In this document: positions 44,055 through 56,783 of the stretch, piece after piece
Layout: each line of letters begins with the position of its first letter
How positions within the stretch are numbered: position 1 is the first letter of the stretch
NCBI RefSeq assembly: GCF_013423955.1
Contig: NZ_JACCKX010000001.1
Location: 1,116,001-1,180,000 of the forward strand
DNA from: Ottowia beijingensis
GTDB taxonomy: Bacteria; Pseudomonadota; Gammaproteobacteria; Burkholderiales; Burkholderiaceae_C
Direction: 5' to 3'
Length of the DNA stretch: 64,000 bases
Translations under genes and position numbers: made by a program
The notes under the pieces: generated by a model
The model's database searches: none
What the model saw: the letters and a program-made list of their open reading frames with translations, nothing else
Told to the model about the DNA's origin: nothing

Positions 44055-44265
44055 GATTTACCTTTCTGATTGTGATGAGGGGCGCGTGTCGCGGCAGGAT
44101 TTGGGGATGCACGATAAGTGAGCGCCTGCCAACGCACTTAATTCGCACGCCCGAAAATTATAGGAAGCGATGTGGCCAAACGATGTCGGCACGCTCCTAC
44201 ACGCCGCTTTCCGCGTAAGCGCCTGTAAACTGCCCGGCAGCCCGACCCCGCGTCGCCGTGTCTTC

Positions 44266-45558
44266 ATGGATTTCACACAAAGCCTGCTTCTCATCGCGCT
44301 GCTGATTGCAGCCAGCGCCTTTTTCTCCGTGGCCGAGATTTCGCTCGCCGCGTCGCGCCGACTGCGCCTGCGCCAGCTGGCGGACGAAGGCAATCCGCGC
44401 GCGCTGCAGGTGCTGCACGTGCAGGAACAGCCGGGCTACTACTTCACCACGGTGCAGATCGGCATGAACGCCATCGCCATTCTGGGCGGCATCGTGGGCG
44501 AGGGGCTGCTCAGCCCCTACCTCGAGGCGCTGCTCGGCCAGTGGCTGTCGCCGCGCACGGCCACCAGCCTGGCGTTTGCCGGCTCGGTGGCGGTGGTGAC
44601 GTCGATGTTCGTCGTCTTTGCCGACCTGGTACCCAAGCGCCTGAGCATGGCCCAGCCCGAACGCGTGGCGATGTGGGTGGTTGGCCCCATGGGCAAGGTG
44701 TTGGTGGCCTTCAAGCCGCTGGTGTGGCTGTACACGCGCTGCACCGACGTCATCATGCGGCTGCTGGGCCTGCCCACGCAGCGCGACGAGCGCATCACGC
44801 CCGACGACATCCTGGCGCTGGCCGAGGCCGGCACGAAGGCCGGCGTCCTCGACCGGCCTGGGCAGTTGGTGATCGAAAACGTGTTCGAGCTGGACACCCG
44901 CACCGTGACCAGCGCCATGACGCCGCGCGACCAGATCGCCTGGCTGCGCCACGACGCCAGCGACGACGACATCCGTGCGCTGATCGCGGCCGAGCCGTTC
45001 TCGACCTACCCGGTGTGCGACGGCGAGCTGGACCAGGTGCTGGGCTATGTCGACGCCAAGGACCTGTTCCAGCGCGTGCTCAGCGGCCGCCCCATCGTGC
45101 TGACCGAGGGCGGCCTGCTGCACAAGCTGGTGGTGGTGCCGGATGCGCTGAGCTTGTCCGAGGTGCTGCACCAGTTCCGCCAGCAGCACGAGGACTTCGC
45201 GCTCATCGTCAACGAATACAGCACGGTGGTGGGCGTGGTGACGCTGAACGACGTGATGAGCACGGTGATGGGCGAGCTGGTGACGCCCGAGGACGAGGAT
45301 CTGATCGTGCGGCGCGACGACGGCTCGTGGCTGATCGACGGCCACACGCCGATGCAGGACGTGCAGCGCGCGCTGGCGCTGGACGATCTGCCGAGCGCCG
45401 GCGATTACGACACGCTGGCGGGCTTTCTGATGGTGATGCTGCGCCGCGTGCCGCGCCGCACCGACCATGTGGTGTGGAGCGGCCACCGATTCGAGGTGAT
45501 GGACGTGGACAACTACCGCATCGACCAGGTGCTGGTGACGCGCGAGGCGGCGGGTTGA
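44266..45558 (+). CDS. CNNM/CorC-family membrane protein with CBS pair, copy 2
   Basis: 430 aa. Same layout as 40292-41605 but only distantly similar: FSVAEISLAASRRLRLRQLA, YYFTTVQIGMNAIAILGGIV, FVVFADLVPKRLSMAQPERV (DUF21), TPRDQIAWLRHDASDDDIRA ... NEYSTVVGVVTLNDVM (CBS pair), and DDGSWLIDGHTPMQDVQRAL (CorC_HlyC). Probably a divalent cation exporter with a different specificity or regulation. Confidence 0.92.
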   Translation: MDFTQSLLLIALLIAASAFFSVAEISLAASRRLRLRQLADEGNPRALQVLHVQEQPGYYFTTVQIGMNAIAILGGIVGEGLLSPYLEALLGQWLSPRTATSLAFAGSVAVVTSMFVVFADLVPKRLSMAQPERVAMWVVGPMGKVLVAFKPLVWLYTRCTDVIMRLLGLPTQRDERITPDDILALAEAGTKAGVLDRPGQLVIENVFELDTRTVTSAMTPRDQIAWLRHDASDDDIRALIAAEPFSTYPVCDGELDQVLGYVDAKDLFQRVLSGRPIVLTEGGLLHKLVVVPDALSLSEVLHQFRQQHEDFALIVNEYSTVVGVVTLNDVMSTVMGELVTPEDEDLIVRRDDGSWLIDGHTPMQDVQRALALDDLPSAGDYDTLAGFLMVMLRRVPRRTDHVVWSGHRFEVMDVDNYRIDQVLVTREAAG

Positions 45559-45573
45559 TCAAACTGCGTCGTC

Positions 45574-45672
45574 AAAAAACAATAGCTGCTTGCGCTTGTC
45601 ACAAGCCAATTTCAGGTAGATTAATATCTGAAACGCTTATATATCAAGCGCAAGCAGCTACTTATTAGATAG
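45574..45672. repeat. Family A palindromic element, long form, copy 12
   Basis: CAAAAAACAATAGCTGCTTG, CGCTTGTCACAAG, CAATTTCAGGTAG, ATATCTGAAACGC, ATCAAGCGCAAGCAGCTAC. One of the most complete long forms, between two convergent genes. Confidence 0.85.
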
Positions 45673-45696
45673 CATTCAACGTGACGTCCAACGCCC

Positions 45697-46346
45697 TCAA
45701 CCCGCGAACGTCCAGCGCTTCTGTGCCCCGAACACCGCGTTGGGATACGGCGACTTGCCGCGCGAGCCGTTGTAGCGGCCCAGCGCCATGAACAGGTCGC
45801 CGCGCTCGCGGTCCAGGTAGTGGCGCAGGATCACGCAGCCGAAGCGCAGGTTGGTCTGCATGTGAAACAGCTTGCCCGGGTCGCCGTCGCCGATCACGCG
45901 CGTCCAGAACGGCATCACCTGCATGTAGCCGCGCGCGCCCACGCTGGACACAGCGAACTTGCGGAACGCGCTTTCCACCTGGATCAGGCCCAGCACCAGC
46001 GAGGTGTCCAGCCCCGCGCGGCGCGTTTCGTACCACACCGTCTGCAAAAACTCGATGCGCGTGTTGAAGTCGCGCTTGCGGCTGTACAGCCGGTCGCTCA
46101 TGGCCGACAGCCAGCGCAGGTACGACAGCCGCGCCTCGGTGGTCGCGAAGGTGGGCACTGGCGGTGCGCTGTTGGCGATGGCCGAGCTGAGCGCGCCACG
46201 CACCGAATCGGCCAGCGGCTCCTCCAACTGGCCGCCGGCCTGCGCGCGCTCTTGAAACGCAAGCGCCCCGGGCAGCACCAGCAAGCCCTGCAGGCACTTT
46301 CTTCGATCAACGCAGGCATCGCGCGCAGGCCGCGCCGCGGGCGCGG

Positions 46347-46350
<4 letters not shown>
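45697..46350 (-). CDS. Lytic transglycosylase, SLT domain
   Basis: 217 aa from ATG 46350, which overlaps the proS stop (ATGA). A hydrophobic N-terminal stretch (CLQGLLVLPGALAFQERAQA) resembles a signal sequence. The SLT catalytic Glu is in LVLGLIQVESAFRKFAVS, followed by VGARGYMQVMPFW and LGRYNGSRGKSPYP. It cleaves peptidoglycan glycan strands in the periplasm. Coupled translation with proS is a common Comamonadaceae arrangement as far as I recall. Confidence 0.9.
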
Positions 46351-48089
<1,739 letters not shown>

Positions 48090-48197
48090 CGGGACAGCGG
48101 CGTGAAGGCCACGCCAAGCTTGGGGGTTTGTGCCCACTTGCCGCGCAGGGGGCGCCGTGCATAATGGACCCAACTTATCAAAATTTGGGGTTAGATT

Positions 48198-48851
48198 ATG
48201 CTCGACCGGGAAGGCTTTCGCCCGAACGTCGGCATCATCCTGCTCAACCAGAAAAATCAGGTATTTTGGGGCAGGCGCATTCGCACCCATTCCTGGCAGT
48301 TCCCGCAAGGCGGCATCGATCGTGGCGAATCGCCCGAACAGGCCATGTACCGCGAACTGCACGAGGAAGTCGGCCTTCAGCCGGAGCACGTGCGCATCGT
48401 GGCCCGAACCCGCGACTGGTTGCGCTACGAGGTGCCAGACCGGTTCATCCGCCGTGACGCGCGCGGACACTACAAAGGCCAGAAACAGATCTGGTATCTG
48501 CTGCAACTGATGGCGCACGACTGGCAGCTCAACCTGCGCGCCACCAGCCACCCCGAGTTCGACGCCTGGCGCTGGAACGATTACTGGGTGCCGCTGGATG
48601 TCGTCGTCGAATTCAAACGTGGCGTGTACGAGATGGCGCTGACCGAACTGGCGCGTTTTCTGCCGCGCCAGGAGCACCGCAATCGCTACCTGCGCGGCGG
48701 CATGCGCCCACGCGATGGCGGCGACATGCCACCCATCCACACGCAGGAGCGCCACCACGAGCGACGCGGCCCGCCGCCCGTGGCATTGCCGCCGGGTGCG
48801 ACGCTGGAAGCCGTGCCGCGAGCGCCCTTCGGCCCGCGCGAAGAATCATGA
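48198..48851 (+). CDS. rppH: RNA pyrophosphohydrolase RppH
   Basis: 217 aa. Removes pyrophosphate from 5'-triphosphorylated RNA and so opens it to RNase E. The Nudix box [20 protein letters not shown] is followed by VGL, and the family opening [19 protein letters not shown] is diagnostic. The C-terminal extension (about residues 165-217) is Arg/Pro-rich and typical of betaproteobacterial RppH. It is divergent from proS and overlaps the CNP1-like gene by 4 bp. Confidence 0.97.
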   Translation: MLDREGFRPNVGIILLNQKNQVFWGRRIRTHSWQFPQGGIDRGESPEQAMYRELHEEVGLQPEHVRIVARTRDWLRYEVPDRFIRRDARGHYKGQKQIWYLLQLMAHDWQLNLRATSHPEFDAWRWNDYWVPLDVVVEFKRGVYEMALTELARFLPRQEHRNRYLRGGMRPRDGGDMPPIHTQERHHERRGPPPVALPPGATLEAVPRAPFGPREES

Positions 48852-49383
48852 GTCGCCTGGCCAAACGTTGGCACGGGTGTGCATCCCCGCTCCTGGCGGC
48901 AATCGCCCTGCTCGTCAGCGCCGCCGCCCACGCCCAATATGCCGATCTGGATCGTGCGGACTGGAAGGAAGATGCCGCTCCGCCGCCACCCGTCTACAGC
49001 ACGAGCCGGCTGATCGACATCGAGATGCCGCGCAGTGCCACGGTGCGCATGGGGATCGACCCGGAAACCATCACCATCAACCACGACACCGGCATCGTCC
49101 GCTACGTGGCGGTGGCACGCGGGCCGTCGGCCGTCAACGCCACGTACGAAGGTATTCGCTGTGCCACGGGCGAATACCGCGTCTACGCCCGCCAGGTGCA
49201 AGGCAACCCTGGACGCCCAGCGGCGAGAACGACTGGAAAAGCATGCGCGGCCAAACCAGCGTGATGGTGCAGCACCCCTACCGGCTGGCGCGCGACGGCA
49301 TGTGCATCGGCACCGGCGTGCGCCAGACGGTGGCCGACATGGTGCGCGAGCTGAAATCGGGCAACCGCTCGCTGTACTACTGA
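48848..49383 (+). CDS. CNP1-like family periplasmic protein (one frameshift)
   Basis: About 178 aa after repair at CCC 49207-49209 (one more C gives [18 protein letters not shown]). A signal peptide ([16 protein letters not shown]) is clear. [31 protein letters not shown] and [17 protein letters not shown] are typical of the CNP1-like family (named from a neisserial gene next to an outer membrane protein), function unknown. ATG 48848 overlaps the rppH stop. Confidence 0.85.
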
Positions 49384-49411
49384 GTCGGGGCGGCGGCGCG
49401 CTGACGCCGCA

Positions 49412-50557
49412 TCAGCGCGACAGCACCATGTTGTCGCGGTGCACCATCTCCGGCTCGGCCATGTAACCCAGCAACGTGGGAATCTCTGCCGATGGCTTGC
49501 GGCACAGCAGGCGTGCTTCGGCGCTCGAATAATTGGCCAGCCCGCGCGCCACCTCTGCACCGGCCGCATCGCGGATCGCCACCACGTCACCGCGCGCGAA
49601 CACGCCCTCCACCTGCGTCATGCCGATGGGCAGCAGGCTGGTGCCGGCGCTGCGCAGTTTGGCCACCGCACCATCGTCAACCACCAGCGCGCCGCGTAAT
49701 TGCAGGTGATCGGCGATCCATTGCTTGCGTGCCTGCATCTTCTGCGTCGGTGCCACCAGCAGCGTGCCGATGCGCTCGCCCGCCGCCAGGCGCAGCAGGA
49801 CGTCCGGCTCGCGCCCCCAGGCGATGACCGTGGAGGCGCCCGATCCCGCCGCCCGCTTGGCGGCCAGGATCTTGGTCAGCATGCCGCCCTTGCCGATGCT
49901 GGAGCCTGCGCCGCCGGCCATGCGCTCCAGCGCCAGATCGCCGGCACGCGCCTCGTGCACGAACTCGGCCCCGGGGTTGGCCCGCGGATCGGCCGTGTAC
50001 AGCCCCTTCTGGTCGGTCAGGATGACCAGCAGATCAGCCTCGATCAGGTTGGCCACCAGCGCGCCCAGCGTGTCGTTGTCGCCCACCTTGATCTCGTCGG
50101 TGACGACGGTGTCGTTCTCGTTGATGACCGGCAGCACCTGGTATTCGAGCAGCGTGAGCAAGGTGGTGCGCGCGTTCAGGTAGCGCTCGCGATCAGCCAG
50201 GTCGGCGTGGGTGAGCAGCACCTGAGCGCTGCGCAGGCCCTGCTCGCGCAGTTTCGTCTCGTACATCTGCGCCAGGCCCATCTGGCCCACGGCGGCGGCG
50301 GCCTGCAGTTCGTTCACCTCTTTCGGGCGTTGCGCCCAGCCCAGGCGCTTCATGCCCTCAGCGATGGCGCCGCTGGACACCATCACGACCTCGCGGTGCG
50401 TGCCGGGCTCCCGCGCCAGCAGCGCCATCTGGCGACACCATTCGCCAATGGCCGCCTCGTCCAGACCGCGTCCCTCGTTGGTGACCAGGCTGGAGCCCAC
50501 CTTGATGACGACACGGCGCGCCTCGCGCAACACGTCGGAAATGGATTTATTGGTCAT
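49412..50557 (-). CDS. proB: Glutamate 5-kinase with PUA domain
   Basis: 381 aa, intact. First step of proline synthesis. Amino acid kinase motifs: [58 protein letters not shown] and [21 protein letters not shown]-terminal PUA domain starts at about [15 protein letters not shown]. It lies downstream of obgE in the same direction, with a family A repeat in between. Confidence 0.97.
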   Translation of the reverse strand: MTNKSISDVLREARRVVIKVGSSLVTNEGRGLDEAAIGEWCRQMALLAREPGTHREVVMVSSGAIAEGMKRLGWAQRPKEVNELQAAAAVGQMGLAQMYETKLREQGLRSAQVLLTHADLADRERYLNARTTLLTLLEYQVLPVINENDTVVTDEIKVGDNDTLGALVANLIEADLLVILTDQKGLYTADPRANPGAEFVHEARAGDLALERMAGGAGSSIGKGGMLTKILAAKRAAGSGASTVIAWGREPDVLLRLAAGERIGTLLVAPTQKMQARKQWIADHLQLRGALVVDDGAVAKLRSAGTSLLPIGMTQVEGVFARGDVVAIRDAAGAEVARGLANYSSAEARLLCRKPSAEIPTLLGYMAEPEMVHRDNMVLSR

Positions 50558-50560
50558 TTC

Positions 50561-50605
50561 GGGCCTCAGCGCCTATGTAGAAAGCGCAGGCAGCTATTAT
50601 TATTG
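50561..50605. repeat. Family A palindromic element, short form, copy 13
   Basis: GGGCCTCAGCGCCTATGTAG, AAAGCGCAGGCAGCTATTAT. It fills the gap between the proB start and the obgE stop. Confidence 0.75.
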
Positions 50606-50611
50606 AAGCAA

Positions 50612-51691
<1,080 letters not shown>

Positions 51692-51702
51692 TCAGAAACA
51701 AC

Positions 51703-51726
51703 GAAGCCCCGCGCGGGCGGGGCTTC
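51703..51726 (-). terminator. Hairpin between rpmA and obgE, weak terminator or attenuator
   Basis: GAAGCCCCGC / GCGGGGCTTC with a 4-nt loop. The T-run on the minus strand is poor (GTTGTTTC), so partial termination that lowers obgE relative to the ribosomal genes is plausible. Confidence 0.6.
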
Positions 51727-51749
51727 TCGGGTCAAGCCGCCGGGCCCTT

Positions 51750-52012
51750 TCAGGCCGCAGCTGGGGTGACCTGCACCACGTGCTTGTTCAGCGCGCCCTT
51801 GGTGGCAAACGACACCTGGCCGTCGACCAGTGCGAACAGGGTGTGGTCCTTGCCCACGCCCACGTTGCTGCCGGCGTGGAACTTGGTGCCGCGCTGGCGC
51901 ACGATGATGGATCCGGCGCTGACGGTCTGGCCGCCGAACACCTTCACGCCCAGCATCTTGGGCTTGGAATCGCGACCGTTTCGCGTGGAGCCGCCGCCTT
52001 TTTCTGTGCCAT
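51750..52012 (-). CDS. rpmA: 50S ribosomal protein L27 (one frameshift)
   Basis: About 87 aa after repair at the T5 run 51999-52003 (plus strand), which should be six, giving [19 protein letters not shown]. The rest, [20 protein letters not shown] and [20 protein letters not shown], is standard L27. Second gene of the rplU operon. An essential-type gene, so the break is a sequence error. Confidence 0.97.
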
Positions 52013-52018
52013 GGTGTG

Positions 52019-52348
52019 TTACTCCTTGGACTTGCCGGCGCCGTTGATGGTGCCGATCTCGAGTTCGGTATAGCCTTGGCGATGCCCTTGGCGCTTCTGG
52101 TAGTGCTTGCGGCGGCGCATCTTGAAGATGCGCACCTTGTCGTGCTTGCCGTGGCTGACCACCTTGGCAACGACGGAGGCACCGGACACCAGGGGCGCAC
52201 CGATCGACAGGTCGCTGCCATTGCCGACAGCCAGAACCTCGTCGAAGGTGATTTCCTGGCCAACGTCCGCAGCAATCTGTTCTACTTTGATCTTCTCGCC
52301 GGCGGCCACGCGATACTGCTTGCCACCGGTTTTTATGACCGCGTACAT
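52019..52348 (-). CDS. rplU: 50S ribosomal protein L21
   Basis: 109 aa, intact. [19 protein letters not shown] at the start and [20 protein letters not shown] near the end are diagnostic. First gene of rplU-rpmA-obgE, with only 6 bp to rpmA. A consensus promoter lies just upstream (52405-52433). Confidence 0.98.
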   Translation of the reverse strand: MYAVIKTGGKQYRVAAGEKIKVEQIAADVGQEITFDEVLAVGNGSDLSIGAPLVSGASVVAKVVSHGKHDKVRIFKMRRRKHYQKRQGHRQGYTELEIGTINGAGKSKE

Positions 52349-52404
52349 AGTGAAATCCTTGTTCGGAAAATGTTCTGCCGAACGGATTTCCGGCAGAACC
52401 GCGC

Positions 52405-52433
52405 ATTATAACGATCAGCCCGCGCGTTGGCAA
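52405..52433 (-). promoter_or_regulatory. Sigma-70 promoter of the rplU-rpmA operon
   Basis: On the minus strand: -35 TTGCCA (52428-52433), a 17 bp spacer, -10 TATAAT (52405-52410), 57 bp before the rplU start. A near-consensus promoter, as expected for ribosomal protein genes. Confidence 0.85.
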
Positions 52434-52544
52434 ACAAGCCCATCTCGCATCGGCAGCAGACCATGGCGAAACCTATAATCCTACAATCGCCCGCGCGCAT
52501 GGATCGCCCAGGCGCCGTCCAGCCGCCTCTAGCTTTGACTCCTC

Positions 52545-53528
52545 TTGTCCTCTCCTAACACCCCCACCAACCGCGCCCTGGCCCTGGCCGCCGACGACAT
52601 GCGCGAGGTCGACGCCACCATCGTGCGCCGACTTGACTCGGAAGTGCCCCTGGTAGGCCAGGTAGCGCACTACATCATTTCCTCAGGTGGCAAACGGCTG
52701 CGCCCTGTGTTGCTGGTACTGACCTGCAACGCCCTGGGTTGCCAGCACCCACAGCGCCACAACCTCGCTGCCGTGGTGGAGTTCATCCACACGGCCACCC
52801 TGCTGCACGACGATGTGGTGGACGAGTCGACGTTGCGGCGCGGTCGATCGACGGCCAATGAAGTGTTCGGCAACCCTGCCAGCGTCCTGGTGGGCGACTT
52901 CCTGTATTCGCGCGCCTTCCAGATGATGGTGGAAAGCCAGAACATGCGCATCATGCAGGTTCTGGCCAACGCCACCAACGTGATCGCCGAAGGCGAAGTG
53001 CTGCAGTTGATGAACATGCACGACGCTTCGCTCGACGAGGCGGGCTATCTGCGCGTGATCCGCTCCAAGACGGCCAAATTGTTCGAGGCCAGTTGCCGCA
53101 TCGCCGCCATCCTGGCGGACAGCCCGCCTGATCTGGAAGAGGCCTGCGCTGAATACGGGCAGTCGCTGGGCACCGCCTTCCAGGTCATCGACGATGTGCT
53201 CGACTACGATGGCGACGCTGCCGAAATGGGCAAGAACCTCGGCGACGATCTGCGCGAGGGCAAGGCCACCCTGCCCCTGATTCTGGCGATGAAACTCGGC
53301 ACGCCGGAAGAAGCCCAGGTGGTGCGCCAAGCCATCGAGACAGGCAGCACCACCGAATTGCCGCGCATCGTGGACATCGTGCGGCTTACCGGCGCTCTGG
53401 AACGCACCCGTGTTGCAGCCGCGGCACAGGCAGAACGCGCAGTCGCTGCGGCACGCGCGTTGCCCACCAATGAATTCACCAACAGTTTGATAGAATTGGC
53501 GGCTCAGCTATTGCAGCGGCGCTCGTGA
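52545..53528 (+). CDS. ispB: Octaprenyl diphosphate synthase (ubiquinone side chain)
   Basis: 327 aa from TTG 52545. An in-frame TGA stands nine bases upstream, so the choice is TTG 52545 or ATG 52599 (MREVDATIVRR). The two aspartate-rich motifs LLHDDVVDESTLRRGRS (FARM) and IDDVLDYDGDAAEMGKNLGD (SARM) are intact, as is GGKRLRPVLLVL. It builds the long prenyl tail of ubiquinone-8. A possible -10 TATAAT lies at 52474-52479, divergent from the rplU promoter. Confidence 0.95.
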   Translation: MSSPNTPTNRALALAADDMREVDATIVRRLDSEVPLVGQVAHYIISSGGKRLRPVLLVLTCNALGCQHPQRHNLAAVVEFIHTATLLHDDVVDESTLRRGRSTANEVFGNPASVLVGDFLYSRAFQMMVESQNMRIMQVLANATNVIAEGEVLQLMNMHDASLDEAGYLRVIRSKTAKLFEASCRIAAILADSPPDLEEACAEYGQSLGTAFQVIDDVLDYDGDAAEMGKNLGDDLREGKATLPLILAMKLGTPEEAQVVRQAIETGSTTELPRIVDIVRLTGALERTRVAAAAQAERAVAAARALPTNEFTNSLIELAAQLLQRRS

Positions 53529-53551
53529 AACCCATCAGGGTCGGGCACCAT

Positions 53552-53628
53552 CGGGGTGTAGCTTAGCCTGGTAGAGCGCTACGTTCGGGACGTAGAGGCC
53601 GGAGGTTCGAATCCTCTCACCCCGACCA
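53552..53628 (+). tRNA. tRNA-Pro (anticodon CGG)
   Basis: 77 nt with encoded CCA. Acceptor stem CGGGGTG / CACCCCG, D-arm AGCTTAGCCTGGTAGAGC, anticodon arm CTACG-TTCGGGA-CGTAG, T-arm GGAGG-TTCGAAT-CCTCT. It reads CCG codons, which are frequent in this GC-rich genome. Confidence 0.97.
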
Positions 53629-53784
53629 ATCTGATGCTGCCGTCTGTTGCGGGAAGTTTGCGTTCACTGCCATCCCGCCCGATGTGTCGATTGATGCACA
53701 CATTCGGAGCGCTCCGGCGTTTACATCTTTTCACTGATCGGCGATGATCGACCGGCTTGTCCTGCCCGTTTGACCATTCGTCCC

Positions 53785-55521
53785 ATGGCCGTTGCCGATC
53801 CAGTTTCCAAGAACACCTTGCCCGTCGCCCTGCCGGGGTTGGCCGCGCCTTGGTCATGGCTGGCAAGATCACTCAGCAGACGGCGGACGAAGTCTTTCGA
53901 AAGGCCAAAGCCGCCAACCGCCACTTCATCACTGAACTGACGGAAACCGGCGCCATTTCCGCAGCGGAACTGGCCCACACCATGTCGCAGGCGTTCTCAG
54001 CGCCGCTGCTGGACATGGACGCGCTGGATGCCCAGCGCTTGCCGAAAGATCTGCTGGATCCCAAGCTTTCGGCCAGCTACCGCATCCTCGCGTTGAGCAA
54101 GCGCGGCGGACGATTGATCGTCGCCACGGCCGATCCTTCGGATCATGAGGCGGCCGAACGCGTGAAGTTCGCTACCCAGATGGGTGTTGAGTGGGTGATC
54201 GGCGAGTTCGACAAGCTGACCCGGCTCATCGAGGCCCACACCAAGAGCGCCACCGAGGCGATGGACAGCATCGTCGGCGGCGACTTCGAGTTCGACGAAG
54301 CGTCCTTGGGCGGTGATACACCGACTGAAGAGACCGAAGCGCCGCAGACGGATGTCGAAGACGCTCCCGTCGTCAAGTTTCTCCACAAGATGCTGGTCGA
54401 CGCCTTCAACATGCGCGCCTCCGACCTGCACTTCGAGCCCTACGAGCACAACTACAGGGTGCGGTACCGCATCGACGGCGAGTTGCGCGAGATCGTGTCG
54501 CCGCCGGTGGCCATCAAGGAAAAGCTGGCTTCCCGCATCAAGGTGCTGTCGCGGCTCGACATTTCCGAAAAGCGCGTGCCGCAGGACGGCCGCATGAAGC
54601 TGAAGATCGGCCCCGACCGCGTGATCGACTTCCGGGTCAGCACCCTGCCCACGCTGTTCGGCGAGAAGATCGTGATCCGCATCCTTGATCCCAGCAGTGC
54701 CAAGCTCGGCATCGATGCCCTGGGTTACGAGCCGATCGAGAAAGAGCGCTTGCTCAAGGCCATCGAACGCCCCTACGGCATGATCCTCGTGACCGGCCCA
54801 ACCGGCTCCGGCAAGACGGTATCGCTCTACACCTGCCTGAACCTGCTGAACAAGCCCGGCGTCAACATCGCCACGGCAGAGGACCCGTCGGAAATCAACT
54901 TGCCCGGCGTCAACCAGGTCAACGTCAACGAGAAAGCCGGCCTCACGTTTGCCGTGGCGCTGAAAGCCTTCCTGCGCCAGGACCCGGACATCATCATGGT
55001 GGGTGAGATCCGCGACCTGGAAACCGCCGACATCGCCATCAAGGCCGCTCAAACCGGTCACCTGGTGCTTTCCACGCTGCACACCAACGACGCGCCCACC
55101 ACGCTGACGCGGATGCGGAACATGGGCATTGCCCCTTCAACATCGCGTCGAGTGTGATCCTGATCACGGCGCAGCGCCTGGCGCGCCGTCTGTGCGCGCA
55201 GTGCAAGGCGCCAGTCGACATCCCCGCGAAACGCTCATCGAGGCAGGGTTCGACGAACTCGAACTGGATGGCAGCTGGACTCCATACAAGCCTGTCGGCT
55301 GCAGCGCGTGCAACAACGGTTACAAAGGGCGCGTCGGCATCTACGAGGTGATGCCGATCAGCGAAGAACTGCAACGCATCATCTTGGCGGACGGCAGCGC
55401 GCTGGAGATTGCCCAACAGGCGCGAAGCGAGGGTGTGCGATCGCTGCGGCAATCGGGCCTGCACAAGGTCAGGATCGGCGTGACCTCACTGGAAGAAGTG
55501 CTGGCCGTCACCAACGAGTGA
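53785..55521 (+). CDS. pilB: Type IV pilus extension ATPase PilB (three frameshifts)
   Basis: About 579 aa after repair. ATG 53785 opens MAVADPVSKNTLPVALPG; a fifth G at 53835-53838 gives PGVGRALVMAGKITQQ. Seen are the N-terminal MshEN/T2SSE_N domain, Walker A GPTGSGKTVSLY, an Asp box (DPSEINLPGVNQV), Walker B IIMVGEIRDLETADIAIKAA, a His box (LSTLHTNDAPTTLTRM) and a zinc tetracysteine (CAQCKAP ... CSACNNGYKGR). CCCC 55132-55135 and 55222-55225 each need one more C (gives IAPFNIASSVILI and VDIPRETLIEAGFDE). First gene of pilBCD. Confidence 0.95.
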
Positions 55522-55559
55522 CGCGCGCACCTCGTCACTAGGACTGGAAAGAACAAGCC

Positions 55560-56783
55560 ATGGCAACTCGAGTCGCTGGCGCCAAGAGCGTCAAGGAATT
55601 CGTCTACGAATGGGAAGGCAAGGACCGCAACGGCAAGATCGTTCGCGGCGATACGCGTGCCAGCGGTGAAAACCAGGTCCAGGCCACGCTGCGCCGTCAG
55701 GGCATCTTCGTCACCAAGATCAAGAAGCGCCGGATGCGCGCCGGCAAGAAGATCAAGCCGAAAGACATCGCCATCTTCACACGCCAGCTGGCCACCATGA
55801 TGAAGGCCGGCGTGCCTCTGCTGCAATCGTTCGACATCGTGGCTCGCGGCAACCCCAACCCGAGCGTGACCAAGCTGCTGAACGACATCCGCGCCGACAT
55901 CGAGACCGGCACGTCCTTGTCCGCAGCGTTCCGCAAATATCCGCTCTACTTCAACAACCTGTACTGCAACCTGGTGGAAGCAGGTGAAGCCGCCGGTATC
56001 CTGGAAAGCCTGCTCGACCGTCTGGCCACGTACATGGAGAAGACGGAGGCCATCAAGTCCAAGATCAAGTCGGCACTCATGTACCCGATCGCCGTGATCG
56101 TGGTCGCGTTCGTGGTGGTGGCAGTCATCATGATCTTCGTGATCCCGGCGTTCAAGGAAGTCTTCTCCTCGTTCGGCGCCGACCTGCCGGCACCGACCAT
56201 GTTCGTGATCGCGATGAGCGAGTTTTTCGTGCAGTGGTGGTGGCTGATCTTCGGCGGGCTGTTCTTCGGCACCTACTTCTTTTTCCAGGCCTGGAAGCGC
56301 AACGAGAAAATGCAGATGTTCATGGATCGTCTGCTGCTCAAGATCCCGATCTTCGGTGAGCTGATCGAGAAATCCGTCGTGGCGCGCTGGACACGCACCC
56401 TCTCCACCATGTTCGCTGCCGGTGTCCCGTTGGTGGAATCGCTCGACTCCGTCGGCGGCGCCTCTGGCAACTCGCTCTACAAACTGGCCACCGACAAGAT
56501 CCAGCAGGAAGTCTCCACGGGTACCAGCCTGACGGCGGCCATGACCAACGCCAACATCTTCCCCAGCATGGTGCTGCAGATGACGGCGATCGGCGAGGAA
56601 TCAGGCGCGCTGGACCACATGCTGGGCAAGGCGGCTGATTTCTACGAGGCAGAAGTCGACGAGATGGTGGCCGGGCTGTCCAGCCTGATGGAGCCGATCA
56701 TCATCGTGGTGCTGGGCACCGTCATCGGTGGCATCGTGGTGTCGATGTACCTGCCGATCTTCAAGCTGGGCCAGGTGGTCTGA
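55560..56783 (+). CDS. pilC: Type IV pilus inner membrane platform protein PilC
   Basis: 407 aa, intact. Two T2SSF domains (FTRQLATMMKAGVPLLQSFD and WTRTLSTMFAAGVPLVESLD) and three membrane segments (PIAVIVVAFVVVAVIMIFVI, WWLIFGGLFFGTYFFFQAW, IIIVVLGTVIGGIVVSMYLP). It couples PilB ATP hydrolysis to pilin insertion. The stop TGA shares a base with the pilD ATG. Confidence 0.96.
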   Translation: MATRVAGAKSVKEFVYEWEGKDRNGKIVRGDTRASGENQVQATLRRQGIFVTKIKKRRMRAGKKIKPKDIAIFTRQLATMMKAGVPLLQSFDIVARGNPNPSVTKLLNDIRADIETGTSLSAAFRKYPLYFNNLYCNLVEAGEAAGILESLLDRLATYMEKTEAIKSKIKSALMYPIAVIVVAFVVVAVIMIFVIPAFKEVFSSFGADLPAPTMFVIAMSEFFVQWWWLIFGGLFFGTYFFFQAWKRNEKMQMFMDRLLLKIPIFGELIEKSVVARWTRTLSTMFAAGVPLVESLDSVGGASGNSLYKLATDKIQQEVSTGTSLTAAMTNANIFPSMVLQMTAIGEESGALDHMLGKAADFYEAEVDEMVAGLSSLMEPIIIVVLGTVIGGIVVSMYLPIFKLGQVV